DNA from: CBCYMI01 sp965183855
GTDB lineage: Bacteria; Pseudomonadota; Alphaproteobacteria; Caulobacterales; Maricaulaceae
Direction of reading: 5' to 3'
Assembly: GCA_965183855.1 (NCBI GenBank)
Contig: CBCYMI010000036.1
Location: 1-34,884, forward strand
Length of the DNA: 34,884 nucleotides
In this document: positions 8,641 to 17,781 of the stretch, one piece after another
Layout: each line of letters begins with the position of its first letter
How positions within the stretch are numbered: the first letter of the stretch is position 1
Notes under the pieces: model-generated
What the model saw: the letters and a program-made list of their open reading frames with translations, nothing else
What the model was told of the DNA's origin: nothing
Databases searched by the model: none
Translations under genes and position numbers: made by a program

Positions 8641-8671
8641 TAAGGAGATCCTTAAAACAAGGATCTCCTTA
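8641..8671 (-). terminator. Strong hairpin terminator after the MarR-family gene
   Basis: A perfect 13-base stem (8641-8653 with 8659-8671, arm TAAGGAGATCCTT) with a 5-base loop. On the minus strand it is followed by T-rich TTATTTATTTAG. It lies 51 bases beyond the stop of the minus-strand MarR-family gene. The rest of the 8394-8721 gap, which must carry the hemA promoter region in addition, shows nothing I can call. Confidence 0.75.
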
Positions 8672-8721
8672 TGATATGTTATTACGTCAAATAGATCTAT
8701 TCTTTATAAAAAATCTATCGC

Positions 8722-9234
8722 CTATAGGCGATATCTGATATGATCAGACCAATATCGCTCTAACTTGACCAATGTTGTACTAACATTTTCCAGCTCTTCC
8801 TTATTAACCCCTGCGACAGGTTCAAGAGAAGTTAATTGTCTATTAAACAACTCCATCAACATATCCCGTATAATACAGCCATTTTCAGTTAAGCTAATTC
8901 GAACAGATCGTCGATCTGTATGGGAACGCTTATGCCTGATATAACCAGATTCTACAAGTTTTTTAAGGTTATAAGAAACATTAGAACCCAGATAATGACC
9001 TCTTGAACGCAATTCTCCTGCTGTTAATTCAGAATCACCAATATTAAACAGTAATAATGCTTGAACACTATTAATGTCTCCACATTTTTTACGATCTAGC
9101 TCATCTTTAACAACATCAAGAATTTGACGATGTGTTCGCTCAACCAGACTCAAAATCTGAAGATACTCTTTTTTTAATCCCACCGTTTCAGCACTGTTGT
9201 CAGTCTTGGACGGGGCAAGATTTGTAGCTACCAT
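8722..9234 (-). CDS. MarR-family winged-helix regulator, LdtR-like
   Basis: A 170-residue winged-helix protein. After a variable N-terminus, the stretch about residues 24-130 (YLQILSLVERTHR, DINSVQALLLFNIGD, GSNVSYNLKKLVESGYI, TDRRSVRISLTENG) is a MarR fold with recognition helix and wing. The sequence resembles the LdtR group studied in Liberibacter and rhizobia, which controls L,D-transpeptidase and stress genes; this is recalled similarity, not a search. The ATG has a strong GAGGTGAG ribosome-binding sequence. It is transcribed alone, with its own terminator at 8641-8671. Two ACTCTA-containing sites 25-50 bases upstream (about 9268 and 9284) could be operators, but this is unproven. Its target genes are unknown. 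Confidence 0.8.
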   Translation of the reverse strand: MVATNLAPSKTDNSAETVGLKKEYLQILSLVERTHRQILDVVKDELDRKKCGDINSVQALLLFNIGDSELTAGELRSRGHYLGSNVSYNLKKLVESGYIRHKRSHTDRRSVRISLTENGCIIRDMLMELFNRQLTSLEPVAGVNKEELENVSTTLVKLERYWSDHIRYRL

Positions 9235-9306
9235 AGCTCACCTCAAATAATTTTATCCCCAATAATACTCTAAAGTTTATCTTACTCTACAGAAATATAT
9301 AAATAA

Positions 9307-10200
9307 TTAATCTGAAAATTTTTTTTGTCCTTCAATTAAATTTAATATTCCTGAAAAATCACTATCCCCATTTCCATGTAAAGAAAACAAGGAATATAAC
9401 GCCTCAGCTTGATTTCCCAAAGGAATAGACGCATTAACTGAATGCGCTGCCATTTGGGCAAGTTTTAAATCTTTTAACATCATTTTTGTTGCAAACCCTG
9501 GTTTATAACCCTTGTTTGCAGGACTTTCTGGTACTGGACCTGGAACAGGACAATACTGCGTCATTGACCAACACTGCCCAGAAGATTTTGAAGAAACTTC
9601 AAAAAACTTATGCACATCCAATCCCAGCTTTCTGGCAAGTGAAAAAGCCTCACACGTACCAATCATTGAAATTGCCAAAAGCATATTATTACAAATTTTT
9701 GTCGCCTGACCCGCTCCATTCGTACCAACATGGACAATAATCTTTCCCATGCTCTCAAAATAGTGATAGCAGGCTTCAAAACCATTCTTGCTTCCGCCAA
9801 CCATAAAGGTTAACGCTCCCTTTTCAGCAGCAGCAACACCGCCTGAAACTGGCGCATCCAATAATGTCAATCCTTGCTTTTTTGCTTGACTTGCCATTTC
9901 TTTCGCTGTTTCAACATTAATTGTTGAACAATCTATTAACAGAACATGTTTTTCTATTAAATTAAAGATTTTTTTATATATAGAACGAACAATCTGACCA
10001 TTTGGTAACATGGTTATAATCGCATTTTTATCTTGAATAGCCCCTTCTATTGAAGTGGCTATCTGCGCACCCGACTTTGAAGCTTCTAAAACTGCTTGCT
10101 CAGAAAGGTCGTAAACCTCAACTTCAATACCAGATTGCAACAGATTCCGAACCATTGGCAATCCCATATTCCCAACCCCGATAAATGCAATCTTATCCAT
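9307..10200 (-). CDS. mmsB: 3-hydroxyisobutyrate dehydrogenase
   Basis: MmsB oxidises 3-hydroxyisobutyrate to methylmalonate semialdehyde with NAD in valine breakdown. The N-terminal Rossmann motif GVGNMGLPMVRNLLQSG, the substrate loop DAPVSGGVAAAEKGAL and the catalytic Lys168 in GAGQATKICNN are intact. Length (297) is normal. Start ATG has a GGAG ribosome-binding sequence. It receives the product of the 3-hydroxyisobutyryl-CoA hydrolase encoded upstream and supplies MmsA. A hairpin lies 35 bases upstream of the start. Related 3-hydroxyacid dehydrogenases are possible in principle, but the neighbours settle the assignment. Confidence 0.93.
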   Translation of the reverse strand: MDKIAFIGVGNMGLPMVRNLLQSGIEVEVYDLSEQAVLEASKSGAQIATSIEGAIQDKNAIITMLPNGQIVRSIYKKIFNLIEKHVLLIDCSTINVETAKEMASQAKKQGLTLLDAPVSGGVAAAEKGALTFMVGGSKNGFEACYHYFESMGKIIVHVGTNGAGQATKICNNMLLAISMIGTCEAFSLARKLGLDVHKFFEVSSKSSGQCWSMTQYCPVPGPVPESPANKGYKPGFATKMMLKDLKLAQMAAHSVNASIPLGNQAEALYSLFSLHGNGDSDFSGILNLIEGQKKFSD

Positions 10201-10234
10201 AATGAACTCCTAATTTTTTTTTACCGATAGCTGT

Positions 10235-10264
10235 AACCTATTTTATCAAAGAATAAAATAGGTT
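10235..10264. terminator. Hairpin between the hydrolase gene and mmsB
   Basis: A perfect 12-base AT-rich stem (10235-10246 with 10253-10264, arm AACCTATTTTAT) with a 6-base loop. On the minus strand it lies 269 bases after the hydrolase stop and 35 bases before mmsB, with no long U-tract beyond it on that strand. It could be a processing or stability element, or an operator, rather than a terminator. The rest of the 10201-10532 gap is AT-rich with nothing else visible. Confidence 0.4.
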
Positions 10265-10532
10265 ATGAATAAAAAATCTATGATTTTAGCCAAACTATCT
10301 TTTTTGTTTCTTTTATTTATACATATCCGAATAAAATAATTTTTTTTAGTTATCTTCAATCTTAAAAAAAATAAATCGCCTATTTTTTTTTAATCTATTC
10401 TTAAAAAAATATAGGTTTATATTTAGTTCCAATTCTGTTTCTCTTTATTTTCCGTATTAATCAAAATTATTAACCTGTTTTAATTTTCTATATTGTCAAT
10501 CTTTTCAAGCATTCTAACAAACCATAAAAACC

Positions 10533-11630
10533 TTATTCAATAAAGAATAAAGGTTTATATGTATGAATTGGTTGAAAAAAAGACGAAATCATTTCATCTG
10601 TAATCTCTGAAAATTTAGAAGGATTCCATTGAGGATGATAGGCTTTATCAATCACCACAGCTTTAACGCCTTCATAGAAATCTGTTGAATGTAAAAAATG
10701 CATAGAAATATATAAATCCTGGCTTAATACTTCACGTAAGGACATTTTAGTTCCTTTTTCCATCGCTTTTCTAGTTAAAGCTAGACTAAAAGGCGCTTTT
10801 TGGTTTAAAATTTTTAACTGTTTTATAGCCCATTCATCTTTTGCATCTTCTAATCGTTCAATTAGACTTTCCAAACGGTCAATATTGTTAAAATACTGCC
10901 TGATATATGTCAAAATCTGCTGATAGTCCTGATGTTTAACAGGAGTTGAAAAATCAAATAATAGCGTTTGAAGTGCTTTATCAAAATCAGAAAGATTCCA
11001 GTCCTTCTGATCTGATAAGCTGATAATCGCTTTAATCAACTCTCTTTGTTGATGGTCAGATAGATAATGTGTTGCAAGATTTGCACTTAAAACCTGATCT
11101 CCTTTTAGTCTTCCTCCTGTCAAAGCAAGCCAGTTACAAACTGGCAGCTCCAGACGAGACAGAAAATAAGAAGCTCCAATATCTGGAAAATAACCAATTC
11201 CCGTCTCTGGCATGGCAAATAAGGTTTTATCTGTACAAATTCTATATTTTCCATAAATTGAAACACCAACACCTCCCCCCATTACAATACCATCCATATA
11301 AGCAATATAAGGCTTTGGATATTCTGCAATTAAAGCATTTAATTGATATTCTAAAAACCAGAATTGATACGGAATTTCAAACTTGCCCTGAATGCCATAT
11401 TCATACATCATACGAATATCTCCCCCTGCACAAAATGCGCGATCCCCTGCACCGTCAATCAGTACTGCCAAAATTTGATCATCTGTTTTCCAGCGCTTTA
11501 AAGCATGAATAATACTTTCACAGATCTCATAAGTTAAAGCATTCAACGCATTTGGTCGATTAAGCCTTATTCGACCAATTCTACCTTCAACAAAAATATG
11601 AACTTCTGACGTATGATTTATCTCACTCAA
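10533..11630 (-). CDS. 3-hydroxyisobutyryl-CoA hydrolase
   Basis: Hydrolyses 3-hydroxyisobutyryl-CoA to free 3-hydroxyisobutyrate, the step specific to valine catabolism. It belongs to the crotonase fold: GDRAFCAGGDIRMMYEYG (oxyanion and HIBCH-specific loop), MGGGVGVSIYGKYRI and FAMPETGIGYFPDIGASYFL distinguish it from ordinary enoyl-CoA hydratases. The 365-residue length is normal for this subfamily and longer than hydratases (~260). The only sensible start is a TTG at 11630, preceded by GAGGTG with a 5-base spacer; no in-frame ATG exists nearby. It lies between the isobutyryl-CoA dehydrogenase gene and mmsB, in pathway order. Confidence 0.9.
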   Translation of the reverse strand: MSEINHTSEVHIFVEGRIGRIRLNRPNALNALTYEICESIIHALKRWKTDDQILAVLIDGAGDRAFCAGGDIRMMYEYGIQGKFEIPYQFWFLEYQLNALIAEYPKPYIAYMDGIVMGGGVGVSIYGKYRICTDKTLFAMPETGIGYFPDIGASYFLSRLELPVCNWLALTGGRLKGDQVLSANLATHYLSDHQQRELIKAIISLSDQKDWNLSDFDKALQTLLFDFSTPVKHQDYQQILTYIRQYFNNIDRLESLIERLEDAKDEWAIKQLKILNQKAPFSLALTRKAMEKGTKMSLREVLSQDLYISMHFLHSTDFYEGVKAVVIDKAYHPQWNPSKFSEITDEMISSFFQPIHTYKPLFFIE

Positions 11631-11993
11631 AACATCACCTCTATAGTCAAACCATTTAAAATATTAAGAATACAATTTCTTTATAATTTCTATAAATTCA
11701 TGCTATGATTTTTTATATAACTTTATCTATAACGACACCACATTTAAACATATTATTTACCTACACATCAAGCTCTCACCTCTTTATTTAAACCTTAGCA
11801 TTTTACTCTATTAACAGGCTCATACAAGACATGTATATACAACGATTTTTTTATAAAAGATAGATAAAAAAAACTTATTTAATATATTCTTTTAACTTAT
11901 AAATACTTTTAAACAGAATATAAAAAAACGCCATCCATATTATAACCTTTTATATATAAACCAGTTGTTTGAAATGCTCAATTTCTTATTTCA
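11631..11993. other. Gene-free AT-rich spacer in the valine block
   Basis: No open frame, tRNA or strong hairpin was seen. It must separate two genes of one pathway, so the block may not be a single transcript. I could not identify a promoter with confidence. Confidence 0.4.
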
Positions 11994-13129
11994 TTACTGA
12001 TTTAACCTTCTGGAAATAATCAACCGCATAATTTCATTGGTTCCTTCAAGAATACGATGGACTCTCAAATCCCTCAAAATTCGTTCAATTGGATAGTCTT
12101 TCAAATAACCATACCCGCCAAATAATTGTAATGCCTGATCTGTAATCTGAAAACAAACATCGGTTGCAAACCGTTTTGCCATGGCGCAAAATTGAACCAA
12201 GTCTGGATTTTTTTGATCCAGTGCCATCGCTGCTTTATAAACCAATAAACGAGCGGCTTCCAATTCCGTTGCCATATCTGCAAGTTTAAAAGCATTTGCC
12301 TGAAAATCACAAATATATTTACCAAATTGCTTTCTTGATCGTGTATATTTAAGAGATTCTTCCAGTGCTTTTGCAGCTCCTCCCAAAGAACAAGCCGCAA
12401 TATTAACTCGCCCCCCATTAAGTCCCTGCATTGCAACACTAAATCCATCTCCTTCATTTCCTATTCTATTACGCTCTGGAATACGGCAATCATCTAACAT
12501 TAATTGTGCTGTCGGTTGGCTATTCCAGCCAAGCTTTTCTTCCTGAGCTCCAAAAGAAACTCCCTGACATTCCTTCTCGACAAGAAACGCAGAAATACCT
12601 TTCACGCCTGCTTCACCCGTTCGAGCCATTACAAGATAAAGATCAGAAACCCCACCTCCAGATATAAAGCTTTTACTTCCATTTAAAAGATAATCTCCAC
12701 CTATTTTTTGTGCGCGCGTTTTTAATGATGCAGCATCAGAGCCAGAATTTGGTTCTGTCAAGCAATAACTGGCAATTAAATCAAATTTAGAAAGAGGTTG
12801 AAGCCAGATTTTCTTTTGCTCTTCTGAACCAAATTCATCAATCATCCAGCTGACCATATTATGAATTGATAAAAAAGCAGATGTTGAAACACACCCCATT
12901 GATAGAGCTTCAAAAATAAGTGCTGCTTCAAAACGTCCCAAACCAGATCCGCCATAGATTTCACTTGTATACACGCCTGCAAATCCAAGCTCTGCTGCCT
13001 GTTTTAATTCATCTATTGGAAATTTTTTTGACGATCCCATTTAGAAGCATTCGGTTCAAAAACCTGGCTGGAAAAATTTCTTGCGGTCTCAACAATTAAT
13101 TTCTGATCTTCATTAAGTTCAAACTGCAT
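11994..13129 (-). CDS. Isobutyryl-CoA dehydrogenase, split by a one-base frameshift
   Basis: FAD-dependent acyl-CoA dehydrogenase that makes methacrylyl-CoA in valine degradation. The flavin and substrate motifs CLTEPNSGSDAASLKTRA and the C-terminal Glu in RILEGTNEIMR are intact. The long uninterrupted frame covers 11994-13040. The true N-terminus lies upstream in another frame: an ATG at 13129 after AAGGATTAATC gives MQFELNEDQKLIVETARNF..SKWDRQ, and then runs into a stop. The frames join at an A7 tract (13023-13029 on the plus strand). Eight A's would read WDRQKKFPIDELK through and give a normal protein of about 378 residues. It is thus a fresh frameshift, a sequencing error, or a gene read by slippage. 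Without the first ~30 residues the FAD domain would be incomplete. Confidence 0.85.
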
Positions 13130-13378
13130 ATTTTGATTAATCCTTTATAGATTTTAATACTAAAAACTGGCTTATCAATTCTATCTGTGTTTATAAAATC
13201 CTGTTTTTTATATTTAATACGCGATCTTAGCATAAGCAATCAGGATCATTTTCTATCTCAATATTTCCTAATAAACCTTGGGAAAAATGATCCGTTTTAA
13301 AATTTTCTAATATGAGTAAACCTTCTCGTTTTTTTATACTTATCTATTTTAAAAATATGTATTTTACGAATACGCACA

Positions 13379-14884
13379 CTATCTATGGGTTGGAATGATA
13401 AAAGAAGCATTTCCAGTCAATTCCTCCCTTTCTGACCATCTGGCTGTAACCGTCTTAATTCGTGTATAAAACCTTACTCCTTCCATGCCATGCTGATTCA
13501 TATCTCCAAATGCAGAACGCTTGCAACCTCCAAAGGTATGATAGGCAACAGGCACAGGTATCGGGACATTGATTCCAATCATACCAACATTAACCTGTTG
13601 TGTAAAAGCATGCGCTATTGCGCCTGATTGTGTATAAATTGTAACGCCATTTCCATATTGATGACAGGAAGGATAATGAATGGCTTGCTCAAAATCATCG
13701 GCTCTTAGAATTTGTAAAACAGGACCAAAAATTTCTTCCTGATAGCTTTTCATATCTGTTTTAACATAATCAAATAGGCTGGGACCTAAATAATAGCCTT
13801 TTTCAAATCCTGCTTTCTGCATTGAAAACTGACGTCCATCAATTAATAATTCCGCTCCTTCCTGTTCACATAAATCAATATAGTCAACCACACGATTTTT
13901 ATGGACTTGGCTTACCAAGGGACCATAATCTACATTCTGATCTTGCGGTTCTCCAATTCTCAATGCCTGAATCTCTGGAATTAATGCCTCACGTACAGAT
14001 TGAGCGGTTTGTTCTCCAACTGGGACAATCACAGGCAACGCCATACATCTTTCTCCTGCTGATCCATAAGCAGCACCAATAATTTCTTTTACAGCCTGTT
14101 TGAGGTCGGCATCGGGCATAATAATCGCGTGATTTTTTGCGCCTCCCATTGCTTGAACACGTTTGCCTGCTTTTGCTCCTTTTTGATAAACATAATGTGC
14201 AATATCTGAAGAACCTACAAAGCTAATCGCCTGAATAGAAGAATGCTCTAATAATGCATTAACCGCTTCTTTCCCTCCATTAACAAGGTTTAATACACCA
14301 GCGGGCAAGCCTGCTTCAAGCATTAACTCACAAAGACGTAAAGGAAGGGAAGGATCCTTTTCTGATGGTTTTAAAATCATGCAATTTCCTGTAGCAATTG
14401 CAATTGAAAACATCCACATCGGAATCATTGCTGGAAAATTAAAGGGGGTAATGCCAGCAACAACGCCTAAAGGAACACGCATGGAATAAACATCAATATA
14501 TGACGCTGCCTGATTGGTAAATTCTCCTTTTTGTAAATGTGGAATACCACAGGCAAATTCAACAACATCAAGCCCTCTTCGAATATCTCCTATGGAATCA
14601 TTTAGAATTTTTCCATGCTCCGAAGATAATAATTTTGCCAATCCATCCATTTCTTGTTCGACCAATTCCTTAAAACGAAATAAAATTTGGATGCGTTTTT
14701 GAGGATTCATTGATGACCAGACAGGAAACACCTTTAAAGCAGACTGAACAGCAAGATCAATTTCTTTTGCTTGTCCCATACATAATTGAGCTTGAATCTT
14801 GCCAATGGCAGGGTTATAAATATCACTAAAACACTCCGCAGTCTCAACATGCTCTCCATGAATAAAATGACCAATTTTTTTCAT
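13379..14884 (-). CDS. mmsA: Methylmalonate-semialdehyde dehydrogenase (CoA-acylating)
   Basis: Last step of the distal valine pathway: converts methylmalonate semialdehyde to propionyl-CoA, CO2 and NADH. This is the CoA-dependent aldehyde dehydrogenase family. TPFNFPAMIPMWMF, NCMILKPSEKDPS, the catalytic Cys280 in GSAGERCMALPV and YQEEIFGPVL are present. The MIPMWMF segment is typical of MmsA against other aldehyde dehydrogenases. Length (501) is normal. The ATG has an ideal AAGGAG ribosome-binding sequence, and a good sigma-70-like promoter lies just upstream, making it the likely first gene of the valine block. Divergent from hemB. Confidence 0.95.
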   Translation of the reverse strand: MKKIGHFIHGEHVETAECFSDIYNPAIGKIQAQLCMGQAKEIDLAVQSALKVFPVWSSMNPQKRIQILFRFKELVEQEMDGLAKLLSSEHGKILNDSIGDIRRGLDVVEFACGIPHLQKGEFTNQAASYIDVYSMRVPLGVVAGITPFNFPAMIPMWMFSIAIATGNCMILKPSEKDPSLPLRLCELMLEAGLPAGVLNLVNGGKEAVNALLEHSSIQAISFVGSSDIAHYVYQKGAKAGKRVQAMGGAKNHAIIMPDADLKQAVKEIIGAAYGSAGERCMALPVIVPVGEQTAQSVREALIPEIQALRIGEPQDQNVDYGPLVSQVHKNRVVDYIDLCEQEGAELLIDGRQFSMQKAGFEKGYYLGPSLFDYVKTDMKSYQEEIFGPVLQILRADDFEQAIHYPSCHQYGNGVTIYTQSGAIAHAFTQQVNVGMIGINVPIPVPVAYHTFGGCKRSAFGDMNQHGMEGVRFYTRIKTVTARWSEREELTGNASFIIPTHR

Positions 14885-14929
14885 ATATTCTCCTTATGTG
14901 AGAATTTAAGATTTAGATAAAACGATATC

Positions 14930-14957
14930 ATTATAAGAAAGCAAAATAAGAAAGCAA
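14930..14957 (-). promoter_or_regulatory. Sigma-70-type promoter of mmsA
   Basis: On the minus strand TTGCTT (14952-14957), a 16-base spacer and a perfect TATAAT (14930-14935) lie 46 bases before the mmsA start. The -35 and spacer contain a tandem direct repeat of TTTGCTTTCTTAT, which could be a regulator site overlapping the promoter. Confidence 0.65.
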
Positions 14958-15355
14958 AAAATCTATTCTGTAAGGATAAGCTCTCCCAAAGGCATTAAAA
15001 ATAAATTCCCATACTCTATTATTATAAAAAACGATGCTTCTAATATATACTGAATAATAACAATCAATCAATCCATTATCCTAATAATCTACAAACCTTG
15101 CAAAACAGAATTAATTTTAAAAAATACTTTTTAAAATCAAAAAATGAAATATTTACTAAATCAAGCAAGGCTGAAGTTTATTTAAAGCTTGAAATAAATC
15201 TTAAATAACGATAAAGATCATTAACATAAATTAGACAATGTATTGTAATATTTAAACCCAAAGAGAAAATCTGATATATGCGACATAAAGCCCCATAAAA
15301 TCAGCCTTTAGAAAAAGTACAGTATAAAATATAACTAGAATATCATAAAGATAAT
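14958..15355. other. Remainder of the divergent mmsA/hemB region
   Basis: About 400 AT-rich bases without coding signal or a clear hairpin. The hemB promoter should be here, but I could not find a pair with normal spacing. Confidence 0.4.
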
Positions 15356-16363
15356 ATGGACGATTTAAGCATGAGTATACACTTTCCGACAACCCGACAT
15401 AGAAGATTAAGACAAACTTCATGGGTTCGAAAACTAACCCATGAAACACGTTTAAGTGTAGATGATCTAATCTGGCCATTAATTGTTTCTGACAATGTGA
15501 AAGCAACTCAGCCTATTCATTCCATGCCAGGAGTTTACCGTCTTGATCTTGATCATGTTGTAAAAGAAGCTGAAAAGGCTAGATCTCTGAAGATTCCTGC
15601 CATCGCTCTTTTTCCTCATATTTCTCCCAATAAAAAAACACCAGATGGAAGAGAAGCCTATAATCCAAATTCGATTATTCCAAAAGCCGTAAAAGCCATT
15701 AAATCCGCTGTTCCTGATATTGGCATTATCGTTGACGTTGCTCTTGATCCCTATACGGACCATGGTCATGATGGAATTTTAAAAAATGATAAAATTCTAA
15801 ATGATGAAACCATTGATAAGCTGGTTGATGTTTCGCTTTTACTTGCAGAATCGGGTGCTGATATTATTGCGCCTTCCGATATGATGGATGGTAGAATTGG
15901 CGCCATTCGAAAAACAATGGAAAATGCAAATTATCATGATATTATTATTCTTTCTTATGCCGTTAAATATGCATCTGCTTTTTATAGCCCATATCGAGAT
16001 GCAATTGGAATTGAAACCTTAAAAGGAGATAAAAAAACCTATCAAATGGATCCTGCAAACGCTGAAGAAGCTATTCGTGAAGTAGAGCTCGATATTCAAG
16101 AAGGTGCCGATATGATCATGATTAAACCAGGTGGATTTTATCTTGATATTATTCGTGCAGTTAAAAAGCGATTTAAAGTACCAACTTATGCGTTTCAAGT
16201 TTCTGGTGAATATGCAATGATGACCTGTGCAATTAATCATAAATGGGTAAATAAACAATCTTCAATTTTAGAAAGCATGCAAAGCTTTAAGAGAGCTGGA
16301 GCAGATGGAATTTTAACCTATTTTGCTCCTATCGTTGCAAAATATTTACAAAATGAATCCTAA
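15356..16363 (+). CDS. hemB: Porphobilinogen synthase (5-aminolevulinate dehydratase), metal site of the zinc-free type
   Basis: Joins two 5-aminolevulinates to porphobilinogen, step two of haem synthesis. Family motifs include RHRRLRQTSWVRKL, APSDMMDGRIGAIR (active-site region) and MIKPGGFYLDI, which contains a Schiff-base lysine region. Where zinc enzymes have three cysteines, this one reads DVALDPYTDHGHDG (Asp127, Asp131), the aspartate-rich form found in magnesium-dependent or zinc-independent enzymes of plants and many alphaproteobacteria. Length (335) is normal. The first ATG is used; a second one five codons in (15371) is also possible. Monocistronic on the plus strand, ending before a shared hairpin at 16641. 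Confidence 0.95.
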   Translation: MDDLSMSIHFPTTRHRRLRQTSWVRKLTHETRLSVDDLIWPLIVSDNVKATQPIHSMPGVYRLDLDHVVKEAEKARSLKIPAIALFPHISPNKKTPDGREAYNPNSIIPKAVKAIKSAVPDIGIIVDVALDPYTDHGHDGILKNDKILNDETIDKLVDVSLLLAESGADIIAPSDMMDGRIGAIRKTMENANYHDIIILSYAVKYASAFYSPYRDAIGIETLKGDKKTYQMDPANAEEAIREVELDIQEGADMIMIKPGGFYLDIIRAVKKRFKVPTYAFQVSGEYAMMTCAINHKWVNKQSSILESMQSFKRAGADGILTYFAPIVAKYLQNES

Positions 16364-16640
16364 TTTACATAGGGAATAATATTTATATCAGAAAATAAAG
16401 AAACTTATTTTTAAACGCTCCATTTTATTCGGAGATACGCGTTAAGTAAATTTCAATCAAGCCATTAAAAATATAACCAGAAAAACAGGCTATAATAAAT
16501 AGATTCAATCTCTAAAATCTAAGAAACCAATACCTATCATCTCTCTTATTTTAAAAAATAACCAAGCAAGAATTCTTTGTAAAAAAATACATTCCTCTAA
16601 TCTATTTATAAAATATGGAAAAAATATATCAAAGACAACA

Positions 16641-16666
16641 CCCCCTTATATCATGATATAAGGGGG
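16641..16666. terminator. Bidirectional hairpin between convergent hemB and hydrolase genes
   Basis: A perfect palindrome of 26 bases with arms CCCCCTTATATCA and its complement, GC-rich at the base of the stem and followed by CTTTT on the plus strand. It lies 20 bases beyond the hydrolase stop on the minus strand and 277 bases after hemB. The stretch 16364-16640 shows nothing else. Confidence 0.7.
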
Positions 16667-16686
16667 CTTTTAAGAAATACAATACA

Positions 16687-17760
16687 TTATTTCTGGACTT
16701 CAAAATGATCTTCTTGCATAACCCATGTTTCATTTGTAATAATGCCTTTTGCTAAATTCATCCGCCAATCAGATTCAAGCCGTGCAGTTTTGGAATCAAT
16801 GAATGTAATTTTTGGATTAATATACTCAATATCACTAAATCCTTTTTTAATAATATCTTCCCAAAATGCCTGAATATCCGTGTGTCCATGATAAGTTCCA
16901 AAAGGCTTGGCAACCATTATTGCATCAGGTAAATAATGTGTCGCAGTACTTTTTTTTGCATCACCAGAATTAAATGCCTTCTGCCAGCTTTTACTTGCAG
17001 TCTGCACCGCTTCACGTAAAGATTCAAATTGTGCAATTTCTTTAAGAACTCTAACAACTTGATCTGGCATAGAAAACACAGGTGCATGACTAGCATCTAA
17101 ACTAAAAACATATTCTACAGGCTGGTTTTTAACCATTGCTCGTTGAATATTAACGGGAATAGCATTATCTTTTGTACATTCTACATAATAACGTGGAATC
17201 TTCCCATATCTTTCCTTACTTAAAGACAGTTTTTCGCCAAATGGCGCCGTTGGCTCTGGTACAAGGAAAGGCTTTGCTGCCTGAAATGCATCACCTGGTA
17301 CATCAGCAGCAACCGCATTATGCAACGCATCTTCAGAAATTGAAACAGTGGTTTTATCTTCTGAAAAAACAAGATTATTTAAAACCTCAGAGGTTTTTAC
17401 ATTCTGTGTTGCGTCAAGAAATGAAACACCATCAGGTAACATAAAAGCACAAAGATAAACAATCGCCTCAATTTTATCAGGACGTGCTTCAGCAACCTGA
17501 CTTGCAACAACACCACCAAAACTGTGACCAACCAAAATTGTTTTTCCCTGGTTTTGGTCAAGAATATCAGTTATTGTCTTAACATAGTCATTTAAAGAAA
17601 TATGGGCTGGATTATCTCCATTCTTTTCGCCATGCCCTGGTAAATCAGGAGCATTAAAATCATATCCTGATGAGTTAAGTTCTTTGCCAACAGATTGCCA
17701 TTGCCAACCTCCCATCCAGGCTGAGTGAATAAACGTAAAATTTTTATTGTTTATATCCAT
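16687..17760 (-). CDS. Alpha/beta hydrolase fused to a SnoaL-like (NTF2-fold) domain
   Basis: Residues 1 to about 245 form an alpha/beta hydrolase like the plant-type esterase/hydroxynitrile-lyase group. It has FIHSAWMGGWQW with the oxyanion region, the nucleophile in VGHSFGGVVASQ (Ser80 from this start), an acid in CTKDNAIPV (Asp198) and the His in LDASHAPVFSMP (His225). Residues from about 250 to the end (AVQTASKSWQKAFNSGDAKK, GTYHGHTDIQAFWEDI) look like a SnoaL/DUF4440 NTF2-fold domain. I know of no standard enzyme with this pairing, and the substrate is unknown. The ATG at 17760 has an AAAGGA ribosome-binding sequence seven bases upstream. An ATG at 17781 adds seven residues but lacks one. 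It has no functional tie to its neighbours. Confidence 0.75.
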   Translation of the reverse strand: MDINNKNFTFIHSAWMGGWQWQSVGKELNSSGYDFNAPDLPGHGEKNGDNPAHISLNDYVKTITDILDQNQGKTILVGHSFGGVVASQVAEARPDKIEAIVYLCAFMLPDGVSFLDATQNVKTSEVLNNLVFSEDKTTVSISEDALHNAVAADVPGDAFQAAKPFLVPEPTAPFGEKLSLSKERYGKIPRYYVECTKDNAIPVNIQRAMVKNQPVEYVFSLDASHAPVFSMPDQVVRVLKEIAQFESLREAVQTASKSWQKAFNSGDAKKSTATHYLPDAIMVAKPFGTYHGHTDIQAFWEDIIKKGFSDIEYINPKITFIDSKTARLESDWRMNLAKGIITNETWVMQEDHFEVQK

Positions 17761-17781
17761 AACTGATCCTTTCTTAGCCAT

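Noticed and set aside
13243..13293. Inverted repeat GGATCATTTT / AAAATGATCC upstream of the isobutyryl-CoA dehydrogenase gene
   Set aside because: The arms are 31 bases apart and AT-rich, with no U-tract; too weak to call.
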